In this document: piece by piece, positions 7,886-15,950 of the stretch
How the letters are laid out: the number at the start of each line of letters is the position of its first letter
How positions within the stretch are numbered: position 1 is the first letter of the stretch
NCBI RefSeq assembly: GCF_036965045.1
Contig: NZ_JBALOV010000023.1
Coordinates: forward strand, 1 to 64,000
Direction: 5' to 3'
DNA length: 64,000 bases
DNA from: Ferdinandcohnia sp036965045
GTDB taxonomy: Bacteria; Bacillota; Bacilli; Bacillales; Bacillaceae_L
Translations under genes and position numbers: made by a program
Notes under the pieces: model-generated
What the model was told of the DNA's origin: nothing
Database searches by the model: none
What the model saw: only the letters and a program-made list of their open reading frames with translations

Positions 7886-9688
7886 ATGTGCGGAATTGTA
7901 GGTTTTATTGGACAGGAAGACTCTAAAGAAATTTTATTAAAGGGACTAGAAAAGCTCGAGTATCGTGGATATGATTCAGCTGGAATTGCAGTAATGAATA
8001 ATGATGGTGTTCATGTGTTTAAAGAAAAAGGACGGATTGCAACGCTTCGCGAAGTTGTAGACCAAGGTGTAAATGCAACGGTGGGGATTGGGCATACACG
8101 TTGGGCAACACACGGAGTACCGAGTAAAGTGAATGCACACCCTCATCAGGCAACATCTGGACGATTCACTCTCGTTCATAATGGTGTAATCGAAAACTAC
8201 ACTCAACTAAAAGCTGAGTATTTACAAAATGTCGAGTTAAAAAGTGACACCGATACGGAGGTTGTTGTTCAAGTGCTTGAGCACTTCGTTAAACAGGGAC
8301 TTGATGTAGAAGAGGCCTTTTGTCAGACGTTAAGCCTTCTGAAAGGTTCTTATGCAATTGCAATGCTTGATGAGCAAAACAACGAAACCATCTATGTTGC
8401 GAAAAACAAAAGTCCACTACTTGTAGGTCTTGGCGACAATTTTAATGTTGTAGCCAGTGATGCAATGGCCATGCTTCAAGTAACCGATCAATATATCGAG
8501 TTAATGGATAAAGAAATTGTCATTGTTAAAAAAGAGTCTGTCACAATCAAAAATTTAGCGGGTGAAACCATCAGCCGTAACTCATATACAGCAGAGCTAG
8601 ATGCAAGTGATATTGAAAAGGGAACCTACCCACACTATATGCTTAAGGAAATTGACGAACAGCCATTAGTGATGAGAAAAATCATTCAAGAATATCAAAC
8701 AGAAAGCGGTAAGTTGACGATTGATTCATGCATTTTAGAAGCAATGAAGGAATCTGACCGCATTTACATTATCGCTGCTGGAACTAGTTATCATGCTGGC
8801 CTTGTGGGAAAACAATTCATTGAAAATATGGCGCACATTCCTGTAGAGGTTCATATTTCAAGCGAATTCTCATACAATATGCCATTATTATCTGAGAAAC
8901 CATTATTCATCTTTATTTCCCAAAGTGGGGAAACAGCAGACAGCCGCGCGGTATTAGTACATGTAAAAGAAATGGGCCATAAGTCCATTACAATAACAAA
9001 TGTACCGGGTTCAACCCTATCACGTGAAGCGGATTACACATTGCTATTACATGCTGGTCCTGAAATTGCAGTGGCATCAACAAAGGCGTATACCGCTCAG
9101 TTAGCCGTACTTGCAATCCTAGCTTATGTAACAGGCGAATCAAAGGGAATAAAGGTGGGTATGGACCTTGTCAAAGAGCTAGGAATTATCGCAAACAGCA
9201 TGGAGGCTCTTTGTGATGACAAAGAAATAATGGAAGCAATCGCTTGGGAGTATTTCACAACCACTCATAACTGCTTTTTCATCGGTCGTGCGATGGACTT
9301 CTTTGTTGGCTTAGAGGGTGCCTTAAAGCTAAAAGAAATCTCTTATATCCAAGCGGAAGGATTTGCTGGAGGCGAATTAAAGCACGGAACAATTGCCTTA
9401 ATTGAAGAAGGGACACCGGTTATCGCTCTGGCTACACAGGAACATGTGAACCTAAGCATTCGTGGAAACGTGAAAGAGGTTGTGGCACGTGGTGCACATC
9501 CATGTATCATTTCAATGAAGGGCTTAGAAACAGACGAAGACCGTTATGTGCTCCCGGCTGTTAACGAAATGTTAACACCACTAATATCCGTCATTCCATT
9601 ACAGCTTATCTCTTACTACGCAGCACTACACCGTGACTGTGACGTTGATAAGCCACGGAATTTAGCGAAGAGCGTGACTGTAGAATAA
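7886..9688 (+). CDS. glmS: glutamine--fructose-6-phosphate aminotransferase GlmS
   Basis: GlmS makes glucosamine-6-phosphate from fructose-6-phosphate and glutamine, the committed step to UDP-GlcNAc. All 600 residues of the family are present: N-terminal glutaminase with nucleophile Cys2 (MCGIVGFIG) and GHTRWATHG near 73, then two SIS sugar-isomerase domains (GTSYHAG near 300, SQSGETADS near 346) and the C-terminal tail ending KSVTVE. The ribosome site AGGGAGGAAAC precedes the ATG. Control is by the upstream ribozyme. Confidence 0.97.
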   Translation: MCGIVGFIGQEDSKEILLKGLEKLEYRGYDSAGIAVMNNDGVHVFKEKGRIATLREVVDQGVNATVGIGHTRWATHGVPSKVNAHPHQATSGRFTLVHNGVIENYTQLKAEYLQNVELKSDTDTEVVVQVLEHFVKQGLDVEEAFCQTLSLLKGSYAIAMLDEQNNETIYVAKNKSPLLVGLGDNFNVVASDAMAMLQVTDQYIELMDKEIVIVKKESVTIKNLAGETISRNSYTAELDASDIEKGTYPHYMLKEIDEQPLVMRKIIQEYQTESGKLTIDSCILEAMKESDRIYIIAAGTSYHAGLVGKQFIENMAHIPVEVHISSEFSYNMPLLSEKPLFIFISQSGETADSRAVLVHVKEMGHKSITITNVPGSTLSREADYTLLLHAGPEIAVASTKAYTAQLAVLAILAYVTGESKGIKVGMDLVKELGIIANSMEALCDDKEIMEAIAWEYFTTTHNCFFIGRAMDFFVGLEGALKLKEISYIQAEGFAGGELKHGTIALIEEGTPVIALATQEHVNLSIRGNVKEVVARGAHPCIISMKGLETDEDRYVLPAVNEMLTPLISVIPLQLISYYAALHRDCDVDKPRNLAKSVTVE

Positions 9689-9784
9689 AGTAGTAGCCAC
9701 TGTAGGATAAAAGTGATAACAAGTAAAAAGGTCTGGTACTAGTAAAAAATCTTGGAACCAACAAAAATACTATGTGAACTACAA

Positions 9785-9826
9785 ATAAAAGTCCCAATGT
9801 AAATCTATATCATCGGGACTTTTATT
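9785..9826 (+). terminator. terminator after glmS, possibly bidirectional
   Basis: TAAAAGTCCCAATG pairs with CATCGGGACTTTTA (one wobble), flanked by A and T tracts on both sides, so it may also serve the converging monooxygenase gene. Confidence 0.8.
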
Positions 9827-9963
9827 AAATTAGAGGTACCATCCTAATAAACAATTAAATTTAACTTTGAGAGTTAAATTGCGTAACGAACAAATTGTAT
9901 TTATTGGCATTATTTTATACTTTTTTAATTGAATGGCAACAGTTGCTTATAAAAGCTGAATTT

Positions 9964-11031
9964 CTAGTTTTTAGCTGTAAATTTTCTGATAGCAGGCAAA
10001 ATTTCTGTACCAATTAGTTCGATATTTTTGACTAATTTATCGTAAGGCACACCAGCCAAATCAAGTTGTGCGATATAACGCTGATGTCCAAAAAGTTCAT
10101 GTTGGTATAGGATTTTTTCAATGATTTGTTGCGGACTACCAACGTTTAAAATGTTACGAACGTCAACGCCTTGTGCAAACATTTGTTTCGAGAATCCTCT
10201 ACCATTTGCTAATACAGCGCCCTCATTAATATGAGGATAATATTCTTTAAGCGCCTCTTGAGTTGTTTCAGCAATATAGAAGAAACCAGTTGTCGCAACA
10301 GGAAGAGTGTGTGGATCAAATCCATTAATCCTTGCAGCCTCTCTATAAGCATCAATTCTCTCTTTAAAGAGACTTGCAGCACCTCCTAATGTAGCTTGTG
10401 TCATTGGGACACCTGCATAACCTGCCTTCATCGCACTTGCAGGAGTACCACCAACCCCACGCCAAATTGGGAGTGAGCCACTTTTTGGACGTGGTAAGAT
10501 TTTTGCATTTCTTAAAGGCTCTCTAAATTGGCCACTCCAATTGATTACTTCTTCTTCATTAATCTTTAATAATAACTGAAATTTTTCTTCAAATAACTCT
10601 TCATAATCGCGAATGTTATATCCAAGTAATTCAAATAGCCCTACACGTGATGCTCGACCCGCTATAATCTCAGTTCGACCATCCGAAATCAAGTCGATTG
10701 TTGCAAAATCTTCAAACACGCGTACGGGGTCTGACGTACTGATAATCGTAGAAGAACTTCCAATCTTAATTTTTTCTGTTGCCTGAGCGATTGCTGCTAA
10801 CACAACAGAGTGTGCCTGGGTAACGAAATACTCCTGATGACTTTCCCCCACACCAAAAAAGTCAATGCCAGCTTGTTCAGCCAATTTAGCTAATTCAATT
10901 ATTTCTTGTATACGTTGATTAGCAGAGATTCGTTTACCAGTATGAGGATTTGGCATGTGGTCACCTAATGTATAAATTCCAAACTCTAGACCTTTATTTT
11001 GGTCAATTCGATATTTTTCCATAATATTCAC
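9964..11031 (-). CDS. luciferase-like (LLM) flavin monooxygenase, copy 1
   Basis: This protein belongs to the bacterial luciferase-like family, TIM-barrel enzymes that use reduced FMN and O2 to oxidise a substrate that cannot be named here. At 352-355 residues it has typical family segments: the N-terminal LEFGIYTLGDH, SVGES-type VGESHQEYF near 60, IIAGRASR near 130 and WRGVGGTPASAMKAGYAG near 200. It is a close paralogue of the plus-strand gene at 12061. The start is either GTG 11031, four bases after GAGG, or ATG 11022; alignment with the paralogue favours 11022. Its promoter region carries a 40-base element also found, inverted, before the paralogue. It may be an Atu2307/SP_0267-type LLM protein, from memory. 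Confidence 0.9.
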   Translation of the reverse strand: MNIMEKYRIDQNKGLEFGIYTLGDHMPNPHTGKRISANQRIQEIIELAKLAEQAGIDFFGVGESHQEYFVTQAHSVVLAAIAQATEKIKIGSSSTIISTSDPVRVFEDFATIDLISDGRTEIIAGRASRVGLFELLGYNIRDYEELFEEKFQLLLKINEEEVINWSGQFREPLRNAKILPRPKSGSLPIWRGVGGTPASAMKAGYAGVPMTQATLGGAASLFKERIDAYREAARINGFDPHTLPVATTGFFYIAETTQEALKEYYPHINEGAVLANGRGFSKQMFAQGVDVRNILNVGSPQQIIEKILYQHELFGHQRYIAQLDLAGVPYDKLVKNIELIGTEILPAIRKFTAKN

Positions 11032-11120
11032 ACTACCTCTTTAAAGTGTTTATTACAATAAAAGTTGTATTAATAAATCCTTTTACAGTAATTATCATTA
11101 TTCATAATTACCTTTCTGAA

Positions 11121-11160
11121 AAGTACGCACTATAAAGTGGTATAGTATACAAAATGATAC
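11121..11160 (-). promoter_or_regulatory. 40-base promoter/operator element of LLM copy 1
   Basis: Read on the minus strand this element is 38/40 identical to 11946-11985 on the plus strand. It contains the palindrome GTATACTATAC and the inverted half sites CACT..AGTG. It lies about 90 bases before the LLM copy 1 start. The rest of 11032-11361 shows no gene. The likely regulator is the HxlR-type protein encoded between the two copies. Confidence 0.7.
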
Positions 11161-11333
11161 CTTTAGTTGTTAAGAGTTTTTTCAATGAAACTTTATATGG
11201 GGTTAAATCCAACTTTATAGATAAATGATAAATTAATTAACTAAACTAGAGAAACAAGTTAGTTTTTTAAAATTAGTTGATTATCTCTGAAAAAATGTCA
11301 ATTAGAATGAAAGACTATTATCATGGTCAACAT

Positions 11334-11363
11334 AAAAAAAGATGAACAATGTTCATCTTTTTT
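11334..11363 (-). terminator. terminator of the HxlR-type gene
   Basis: AAAAGATGAAC pairs with GTTCATCTTTT around a two-base loop; T and A tracts flank both sides. It overlaps the stop codon. Confidence 0.8.
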
Positions 11364-11709
11364 AGCTACCTTTTATATTTAATTTTTTTTGCTTATGCTG
11401 TATATGTCTGCTACTCCATTCGTGCATGGCTTGCAAAATTGGTTCTAAATCCCTTCCATATTCAGTAATTGAATATTCAACCTTTGGAGGAACTTGGGGA
11501 TATACAACTCTGTTAATTATTTCTTCTTCCTCTAATTCCCTTAACTGCTTAGTTAACATTTTTTGAGTGATTTCAGGGATACTTCTTTTTAATTCATTAA
11601 ATCTCATCGTTCCGTTCTTTAATAGGTACAATAGAATAATTGGTTTCCATTTTCCTACCAAAACATCTAATGTATCTTCTACACGACAAAGTTCCGGCTC
11701 AATATTCAT
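11362..11709 (-). CDS. HxlR/DUF24-family transcriptional regulator
   Basis: This 115-residue winged-helix protein has the HxlR signature VGKWKPIILLYLL (about 18-30), MRFNELKRSIPEITQKMLTKQLRELEE and the wing segment KVEYSITEYG. Cys8 (ELCRVED) is at the place of the redox-sensing cysteine of YodB, CatR and HypR, so it probably senses quinones or other electrophiles or disulfide stress. A perfect AAAGGAGG precedes the ATG. It lies between two LLM monooxygenase paralogues whose promoters share a 40-base element; related TTGTATA..CTAT sequence occurs in its own promoter. I infer that it represses itself and both monooxygenase units. Confidence 0.9.
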   Translation of the reverse strand: MNIEPELCRVEDTLDVLVGKWKPIILLYLLKNGTMRFNELKRSIPEITQKMLTKQLRELEEEEIINRVVYPQVPPKVEYSITEYGRDLEPILQAMHEWSSRHIQHKQKKLNIKGS

Positions 11710-11737
11710 TACAAATCCTCCTTTAGTATCCTTTTTA

Positions 11738-11765
11738 ATACTATTGTATTTAATAGTATATACAA
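11738..11765 (-). promoter_or_regulatory. promoter and probable operator of the HxlR-type gene
   Basis: On the minus strand TTGTAT (11765-11760) and TAGTAT (11743-11738) are 16 bases apart. The spacer holds the perfect inverted repeat ACTATT-N6-AATAGT (11740-11757), and AGTAT-N8-ATACT lies at 11725-11742. This fits autorepression. Confidence 0.6.
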
Positions 11766-11945
11766 CTTATTTTAGATGTTCATATACATAATAGCATCAT
11801 GAAGTAGAATATAGTAGTGGGATGAAACAGGATGATTTAGTGTCTACTCTAGAGGTGTGGCAAATTTTTTCCTAAAAGGGGAAGGTAGAGAATGAGTGGA
11901 GGATACTCTACTTAAGATAGTAAATTAATACATCACATGTCCATA

Positions 11946-11985
11946 GTATCATTTTGTATACTATACCACTTTTAAGTGCGTACTT
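11946..11985 (+). promoter_or_regulatory. 40-base promoter/operator element of LLM copy 2
   Basis: The second copy of the element at 11121-11160, inverted. It starts GTATCATTTTGTATACTATA and ends with the palindrome CACTTTTAAGTG plus CGTACTT. It lies 75 bases before the LLM copy 2 start. The remaining part of 11710-12060 shows no gene. Confidence 0.7.
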
Positions 11986-12060
11986 TTTTAAATGACATTT
12001 ATAAGTAATACTAATACTATAGACATCTTTTAAAATCAACTTCAATAAAGGGTGATATTA

Positions 12061-13128
12061 GTGAAAAAGTATCGGATTGATCAAAGTAAAGGTTTAGAGT
12101 TTGGAATTTATACATTGGGTGACCATATTCCTAATCCTCACACTGGAGAACGAATTTCATCCCAACAGCGCATTCATGAAATTATTGAATTAGCAAAGCT
12201 TGCCGAGCAAGCAGGAATTGACTTTTTTAGCGTGGGTGAAAGTCACCAGGAGTATTTCACAACTCAGGCACACTCTGTTGTTTTAGGAGCAATCGCTCAG
12301 GCAACAGAAAAAATTAAGATTGGAAGTTCTTCTACGATTATCAGTACATCAGATCCCGTTCGTGTGTATGAGGATTTTGCAACAATCGATTTAATTTCAA
12401 ATGGCCGAACTGAGATTATAGCGGGTCGAGCTTCTAGAATCGGGTTGTTTGATTTATTAGGCTATAATGTTCGCGATTATGAAGAATTATTCGAAGAAAA
12501 GTTCGATTTGCTATTAAAAATCAATAACGAGGAAGTTGTCAATTGGAGTGGAAAATTCCGAGCGCCATTACGCAATGCAACTGTAATTCCACGTCCAATG
12601 GAAGGAACATTACCTATCTGGCGTGCGGTTGGCGGGCCTCCAGCTAGTGCAATTAAAGCAGGATTTGCAGGGGTTCCGATGTTTCTGGCAACACTTGGTG
12701 GACCAGCTTCAAGTTTTAAGATTTCTGTTGATGCATACCGTGAGGCTGCCAAACAAAGTGGACATGATCCTTCAAATCTACCTATTGCAACAGCAGGTTT
12801 TTTCTATGCAGCAGAAACAACTCAGCAAGCACAAAGAGAAGTCTATCCTCATATAAACCAAGGCATGACGTTGATTAATGGTAGAGGCTATCCAAAGCAG
12901 CATTTCGCACAAGGTGCGGATACACGCGATGTAATGAATGTTGGTAGCCCGCAGCAAATCATTGAAAAAATTCTTTATCAACATGAAGTTTTTGGTCATC
13001 AAAGATATATAGCACAAATGGATTTTGGTGGTATTCCATTTGAAAATTTACGTAAGAATATTGAGTTAATAGGAAATGAAATCTTACCAGCCATTAAGAA
13101 ATATACAGCTATAAAAGAGGAGGAGTAG
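12061..13128 (+). CDS. luciferase-like (LLM) flavin monooxygenase, copy 2
   Basis: A 355-residue paralogue of the minus-strand protein at 9964-11031, sharing long blocks such as GLEFGIYTLGDH, GIDFFSVGESHQEYF, STSDPVRVYEDFATIDLIS and SPQQIIEKILYQHE. It is predicted to be a two-component FMN-dependent monooxygenase. An FMN reductase gene starts four bases after its stop, which supplies the missing reductase partner. GTG 12061 is chosen because AAAGGGTG lies six bases upstream; GTG 12052 overlaps that site. The substrate is unknown. Confidence 0.9.
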   Translation: MKKYRIDQSKGLEFGIYTLGDHIPNPHTGERISSQQRIHEIIELAKLAEQAGIDFFSVGESHQEYFTTQAHSVVLGAIAQATEKIKIGSSSTIISTSDPVRVYEDFATIDLISNGRTEIIAGRASRIGLFDLLGYNVRDYEELFEEKFDLLLKINNEEVVNWSGKFRAPLRNATVIPRPMEGTLPIWRAVGGPPASAIKAGFAGVPMFLATLGGPASSFKISVDAYREAAKQSGHDPSNLPIATAGFFYAAETTQQAQREVYPHINQGMTLINGRGYPKQHFAQGADTRDVMNVGSPQQIIEKILYQHEVFGHQRYIAQMDFGGIPFENLRKNIELIGNEILPAIKKYTAIKEEE

Positions 13129-13132
13129 AAAG

Positions 13133-13699
13133 ATGAAAATCGTTGGGTTATCAGGTTCAATAGTTGGTTCAAAAACAAGAACTGCAATGGAAAATGTAGC
13201 TAAAGAAATATCAGAGAAATATCCAGATGTAGAATGGACTTTACTAGATTTGGCTGACTATAACATACAGTTTAGTGATGGGCGTAACTATTTGGAATAT
13301 GAAGGAGATACAGGCTATGTCACAAAAACGATAATGGAGGCTGATGCAATTATCATCGGTACTCCTATATTCCAGGCATCGATTCCTGCGACACTAAAAA
13401 ATATCTTTGATCTTCTACCTGTAAATGCTTTTAGGGATAAGATTGTAAGTATGCTTGTTACAGCAGGTTCATCGAAACATTACCTGATTGCTGAACAACA
13501 ATTAAAACCTATTTTAGCTTACATGAAGGCACAAATTGTTCAAACGTATGTATTTATAGAAGAAAAGGATTTCCATCGGAGAGAAATAATTAATGATGAT
13601 GTAATCTTCCGTATTGCTCGCTTAGTTGAGGATACCGCGCTATTAACAGATACGTATACAAAGATTCGTGAAGAAAAAGAAGCAAAATATGATTTTTAA
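13133..13699 (+). CDS. NAD(P)H-dependent FMN reductase
   Basis: A 188-residue flavodoxin-like reductase. The N-terminal GLSGSIVGSKTRTAM is the FMN phosphate loop, IIIGTPIFQASIPATLKNIFDLL (about 75-97) is the second flavin segment, and VTAGSSKHYL follows near 115. It resembles MsuE/SsuE-type reductases that pass reduced FMN to luciferase-like monooxygenases, in line with its four-base distance from LLM copy 2. The ribosome site is GGAGGAG at the end of the preceding gene, so translation is likely coupled. Confidence 0.92.
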   Translation: MKIVGLSGSIVGSKTRTAMENVAKEISEKYPDVEWTLLDLADYNIQFSDGRNYLEYEGDTGYVTKTIMEADAIIIGTPIFQASIPATLKNIFDLLPVNAFRDKIVSMLVTAGSSKHYLIAEQQLKPILAYMKAQIVQTYVFIEEKDFHRREIINDDVIFRIARLVEDTALLTDTYTKIREEKEAKYDF

Positions 13700-13753
13700 A
13701 TTGTTTGTGTAATCTAGTTAAGGTTAATTAAAAACAGAAATTCTAGTATCTGC

Positions 13754-13770
13754 TTGAAACATTGTTTCAA
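13754..13770 (+). promoter_or_regulatory. 17-base perfect palindrome before the pirin gene
   Basis: TTGAAACATTGTTTCAA is symmetrical about its centre and ends ten bases or so before the pirin ribosome site. It could be an operator or a small RNA hairpin. It does not match the MhqR-type boxes elsewhere in the window. Confidence 0.5.
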
Positions 13771-13786
13771 AACAGGAGGTATACAG

Positions 13787-14638
13787 ATGAATATTGAAAG
13801 TGCCCGTAGTATAAAAAAAGTTTGGACAGTTCATGAAAGAAAAGTTAGCGGGGTCCACCGAGCTGGGGCTGTTCTAGAACCTGGATTTTGGGAAGATTAC
13901 GATCCGTTTTTATTACTTATGGATGACAGATTTGAAAAAGGGGCATTTGATATCCACCCACATCGTGGAATGGAGACAATCACATTTGTAATAGATGGTT
14001 CAATTAATCACTATGATAGTGTAACAGGAGAAGGTGGAAAACTAAAAAGTGGTGATTTTCAATTTATGACCGCTGGGCGTGGTGTTGTTCATAATGAATC
14101 TCCAGATGAAGGGGAAAGTGTTCACCTCCTTCAATTATGGGTTAATCTGCCAAGAAAGTACAAAATGGTAGAGCCACGATATCAAAACATTCCAAAGATA
14201 GCTGCTCCAGTTCGTCATGAAGAGGGTGCGCTCATTCGTGTTTATTCTGGTTCATCAGGTCCAGTGGTTTCAAAAACTCTTAACTATGTACCTGTTACTT
14301 TTGTAGAGGTTATTGCTGAAGGTGAAACCTTAGTTCGTCAGGACCTGCCAGGAAGTTACAATGGTTTTATATATATCTTAGAAGGCAGTGGTATGTTCGG
14401 AAAGAATCAAGTCCAAGCTTCTAAAGGACAAGCCTTATGGCTAGAAACGGCTGATAATTTTGATATGAGTTATATTGAAGTTGCAGCAATTGAAAAATTA
14501 CGATTCATTTTATTCGCGGGAGAACCTCTTAATGAACCTGTAGTCGCACGAGGGCCATTTGTTATGAATACAGAGGAAGAAATTGAACAAGCGTATGCCG
14601 ATTATCGGAAGTGGAAGTTTCTAACCCAAAACAAATAA
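13787..14638 (+). CDS. pirin family protein
   Basis: A 283-residue bicupin. The N-terminal cupin has the metal-binding HPHRGMETI motif (about residues 60-68) and the second histidine/glutamate group near HNESPDEGE, as in pirins with quercetinase-like activity. The segments VWTVHERKVSGVHRAGAVL and LLQLWVNLPRKYKM are typical. Function may be oxygenation of aromatic substrates or regulation; sequence alone does not decide. ATG 13787 follows AACAGGAGG. It lies 87 bases after the FMN reductase, probably in the same unit. Confidence 0.9.
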   Translation: MNIESARSIKKVWTVHERKVSGVHRAGAVLEPGFWEDYDPFLLLMDDRFEKGAFDIHPHRGMETITFVIDGSINHYDSVTGEGGKLKSGDFQFMTAGRGVVHNESPDEGESVHLLQLWVNLPRKYKMVEPRYQNIPKIAAPVRHEEGALIRVYSGSSGPVVSKTLNYVPVTFVEVIAEGETLVRQDLPGSYNGFIYILEGSGMFGKNQVQASKGQALWLETADNFDMSYIEVAAIEKLRFILFAGEPLNEPVVARGPFVMNTEEEIEQAYADYRKWKFLTQNK

Positions 14639-14691
14639 TTATAAAAGAAGTACAAAAAATGGGCTATTTAAAAGTAACGCTTGGAGGAAAT

Positions 14692-14781
14692 ATGATGTAT
14701 ATAAAGCTTAGGTTTGATATTGTTTTTAAAAGTGAGGGATATAATGGAAGTCATTCAATTTTCTACAAAGCAAGCTTATGA
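14692..14781 (+). CDS. possible 29-residue leader peptide overlapping the ribF-like gene
   Basis: An ATG with a strong TTGGAGGAAAT site opens a 29-codon frame (MMYIKLRFDIVFKSEG...) that ends inside the next gene in another frame, so it overlaps the ribF-like start by 38 bases. It may couple translation or be chance. No homology is recognised. Confidence 0.3.
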   Translation: MMYIKLRFDIVFKSEGYNGSHSIFYKASL

Positions 14782-15655
14782 TTCTAGCCCTTTAATTCTT
14801 GCAATTGGAGAATTCGATGGAGTTCATTTGGGGCATAAAGCAATTATTCAGGCTGCAAAAGGGTATAAAAAAGATACAGATTATCTTGCTGTTTTATGTT
14901 TTTCTGATTCCAGAAAAGGGTTGCAAGAAAGGATTACACCCGAAAAAGAAAAAATAGCCCTTCTTAATTTGTTTGGTGTCCAACGATACTATACAGACGT
15001 TTCAATAGATCATTCAGATATAACAATACGAGAATTTATACTAAAATATATCAGTAAATTAAATGTGAAAAGATTTATAGTGGATGAAGATTTCCAGTTC
15101 CGCAATAAGAAAGAATCGGTATTTGAGCTTGTTAAAGTTTGTGCGGAAATCAACATTCCTATTACAGTTGTTCCGACCGTAAAAATTAATGGAAAGAGAA
15201 TTAACAGCGAATCGATATATTCTTTAATTGAAGCCGGGAAAATGGAGGCTGTTCAATCACAGTTGTCAAGGCCCTATTCGATTACCGGGAAAGTTGTACA
15301 TGGAGAGGCTTTAGGAAGAACACTCGGATTTCCTACTATTAATTTAGGAGAAATGGAGTCTTATGTCTTTCCTAAATCGGGAGTATACTTAGGTACAGCA
15401 GAGATACAAAATGAATCAGATGCTAATGAAATATGGAACGTCCTTATAAGTGCAGGGTATCGTCCAACAGTAGATGGAAAAGGGTATTTAATCGAAGCTT
15501 ATTTAATTGATTATTCTGGTGACTTATATGGTAAAACTGTGTCTGTTTCTTTTTTACGTTATATGAGAGAAGAAATAAAATTTAATGGATTAGATCCCCT
15601 TATAAAGCAGATGGAATTAGATAAAATGGAAGCTCGCAGTATTATGGGATTATAA
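14744..15655 (+). CDS. RibF-like riboflavin kinase / FAD synthetase paralogue
   Basis: Bifunctional RibF phosphorylates riboflavin to FMN and adenylates it to FAD. This 303-residue protein has both domains. The N-terminal nucleotidyltransferase begins GEFDGVHLGHK (residues 24-34), but is degenerate: the usual F-P-H-P type segment reads LCFSDSRKG, and the S-S-T-x-I-R motif reads INSESIYS, without arginine. The C-terminal flavokinase looks intact, with GRTLGFPTINLG near 195 and later SFLRYMREEIKFN. It may therefore mainly make FMN. ATG 14744 follows GTGAGGGA. It ends the unit with two flavin enzymes, suggesting dedicated FMN supply; the housekeeping ribF is expected elsewhere. Confidence 0.88.
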   Translation: MEVIQFSTKQAYDSSPLILAIGEFDGVHLGHKAIIQAAKGYKKDTDYLAVLCFSDSRKGLQERITPEKEKIALLNLFGVQRYYTDVSIDHSDITIREFILKYISKLNVKRFIVDEDFQFRNKKESVFELVKVCAEINIPITVVPTVKINGKRINSESIYSLIEAGKMEAVQSQLSRPYSITGKVVHGEALGRTLGFPTINLGEMESYVFPKSGVYLGTAEIQNESDANEIWNVLISAGYRPTVDGKGYLIEAYLIDYSGDLYGKTVSVSFLRYMREEIKFNGLDPLIKQMELDKMEARSIMGL

Positions 15656-15658
15656 ATA

Positions 15659-15694
15659 ATAAGGAGATGCATATTTGCATCTCCTTACTTTGTT
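15659..15694 (+). terminator. terminator after the ribF-like gene
   Basis: TAAGGAGATGCA pairs with TGCATCTCCTTA around a short loop, followed by a T-rich tail. Confidence 0.85.
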
Positions 15695-15950
15695 TGGTTA
15701 AATGAATCTTTTGGAGGGGAATTTCTGTAAGTTTTAATAAAGAAACCAGTAAAAGATCGGGGGAGCGCGCATAGTTGCGAACCCATAATTTGAAATTCAA
15801 ACACGCTGTCATGTGTGTTTTATAGTTTGTAAACCCTGGGATTCTAATCTCTTAATTTAGGGTATCCATTCCAAAGTTTAAAACCAAAAACCAATCGCAA
15901 CAGCAAATTGATATTTGGTTTCTTAAATCATTGCCTTATAAACTTTATGA
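15695..15950. other. non-coding stretch between converging units
   Basis: About 250 bases with no supported gene. A short GC-rich patch (GGGGGAGCGCGCATAGTTGCG, 15760-15780) stands out in AT-rich surroundings, but I see no frame or structure that explains it. Confidence 0.5.

Noticed and set aside
14640..14743. FMN riboswitch before the ribF-like gene
   Set aside because: The conserved RFN element blocks are not present in this short spacer.
15760..15850. GC-rich patch between the ribF-like and arr genes as a gene remnant
   Set aside because: All frames are short and contain stops, and no protein similarity could be recognised.
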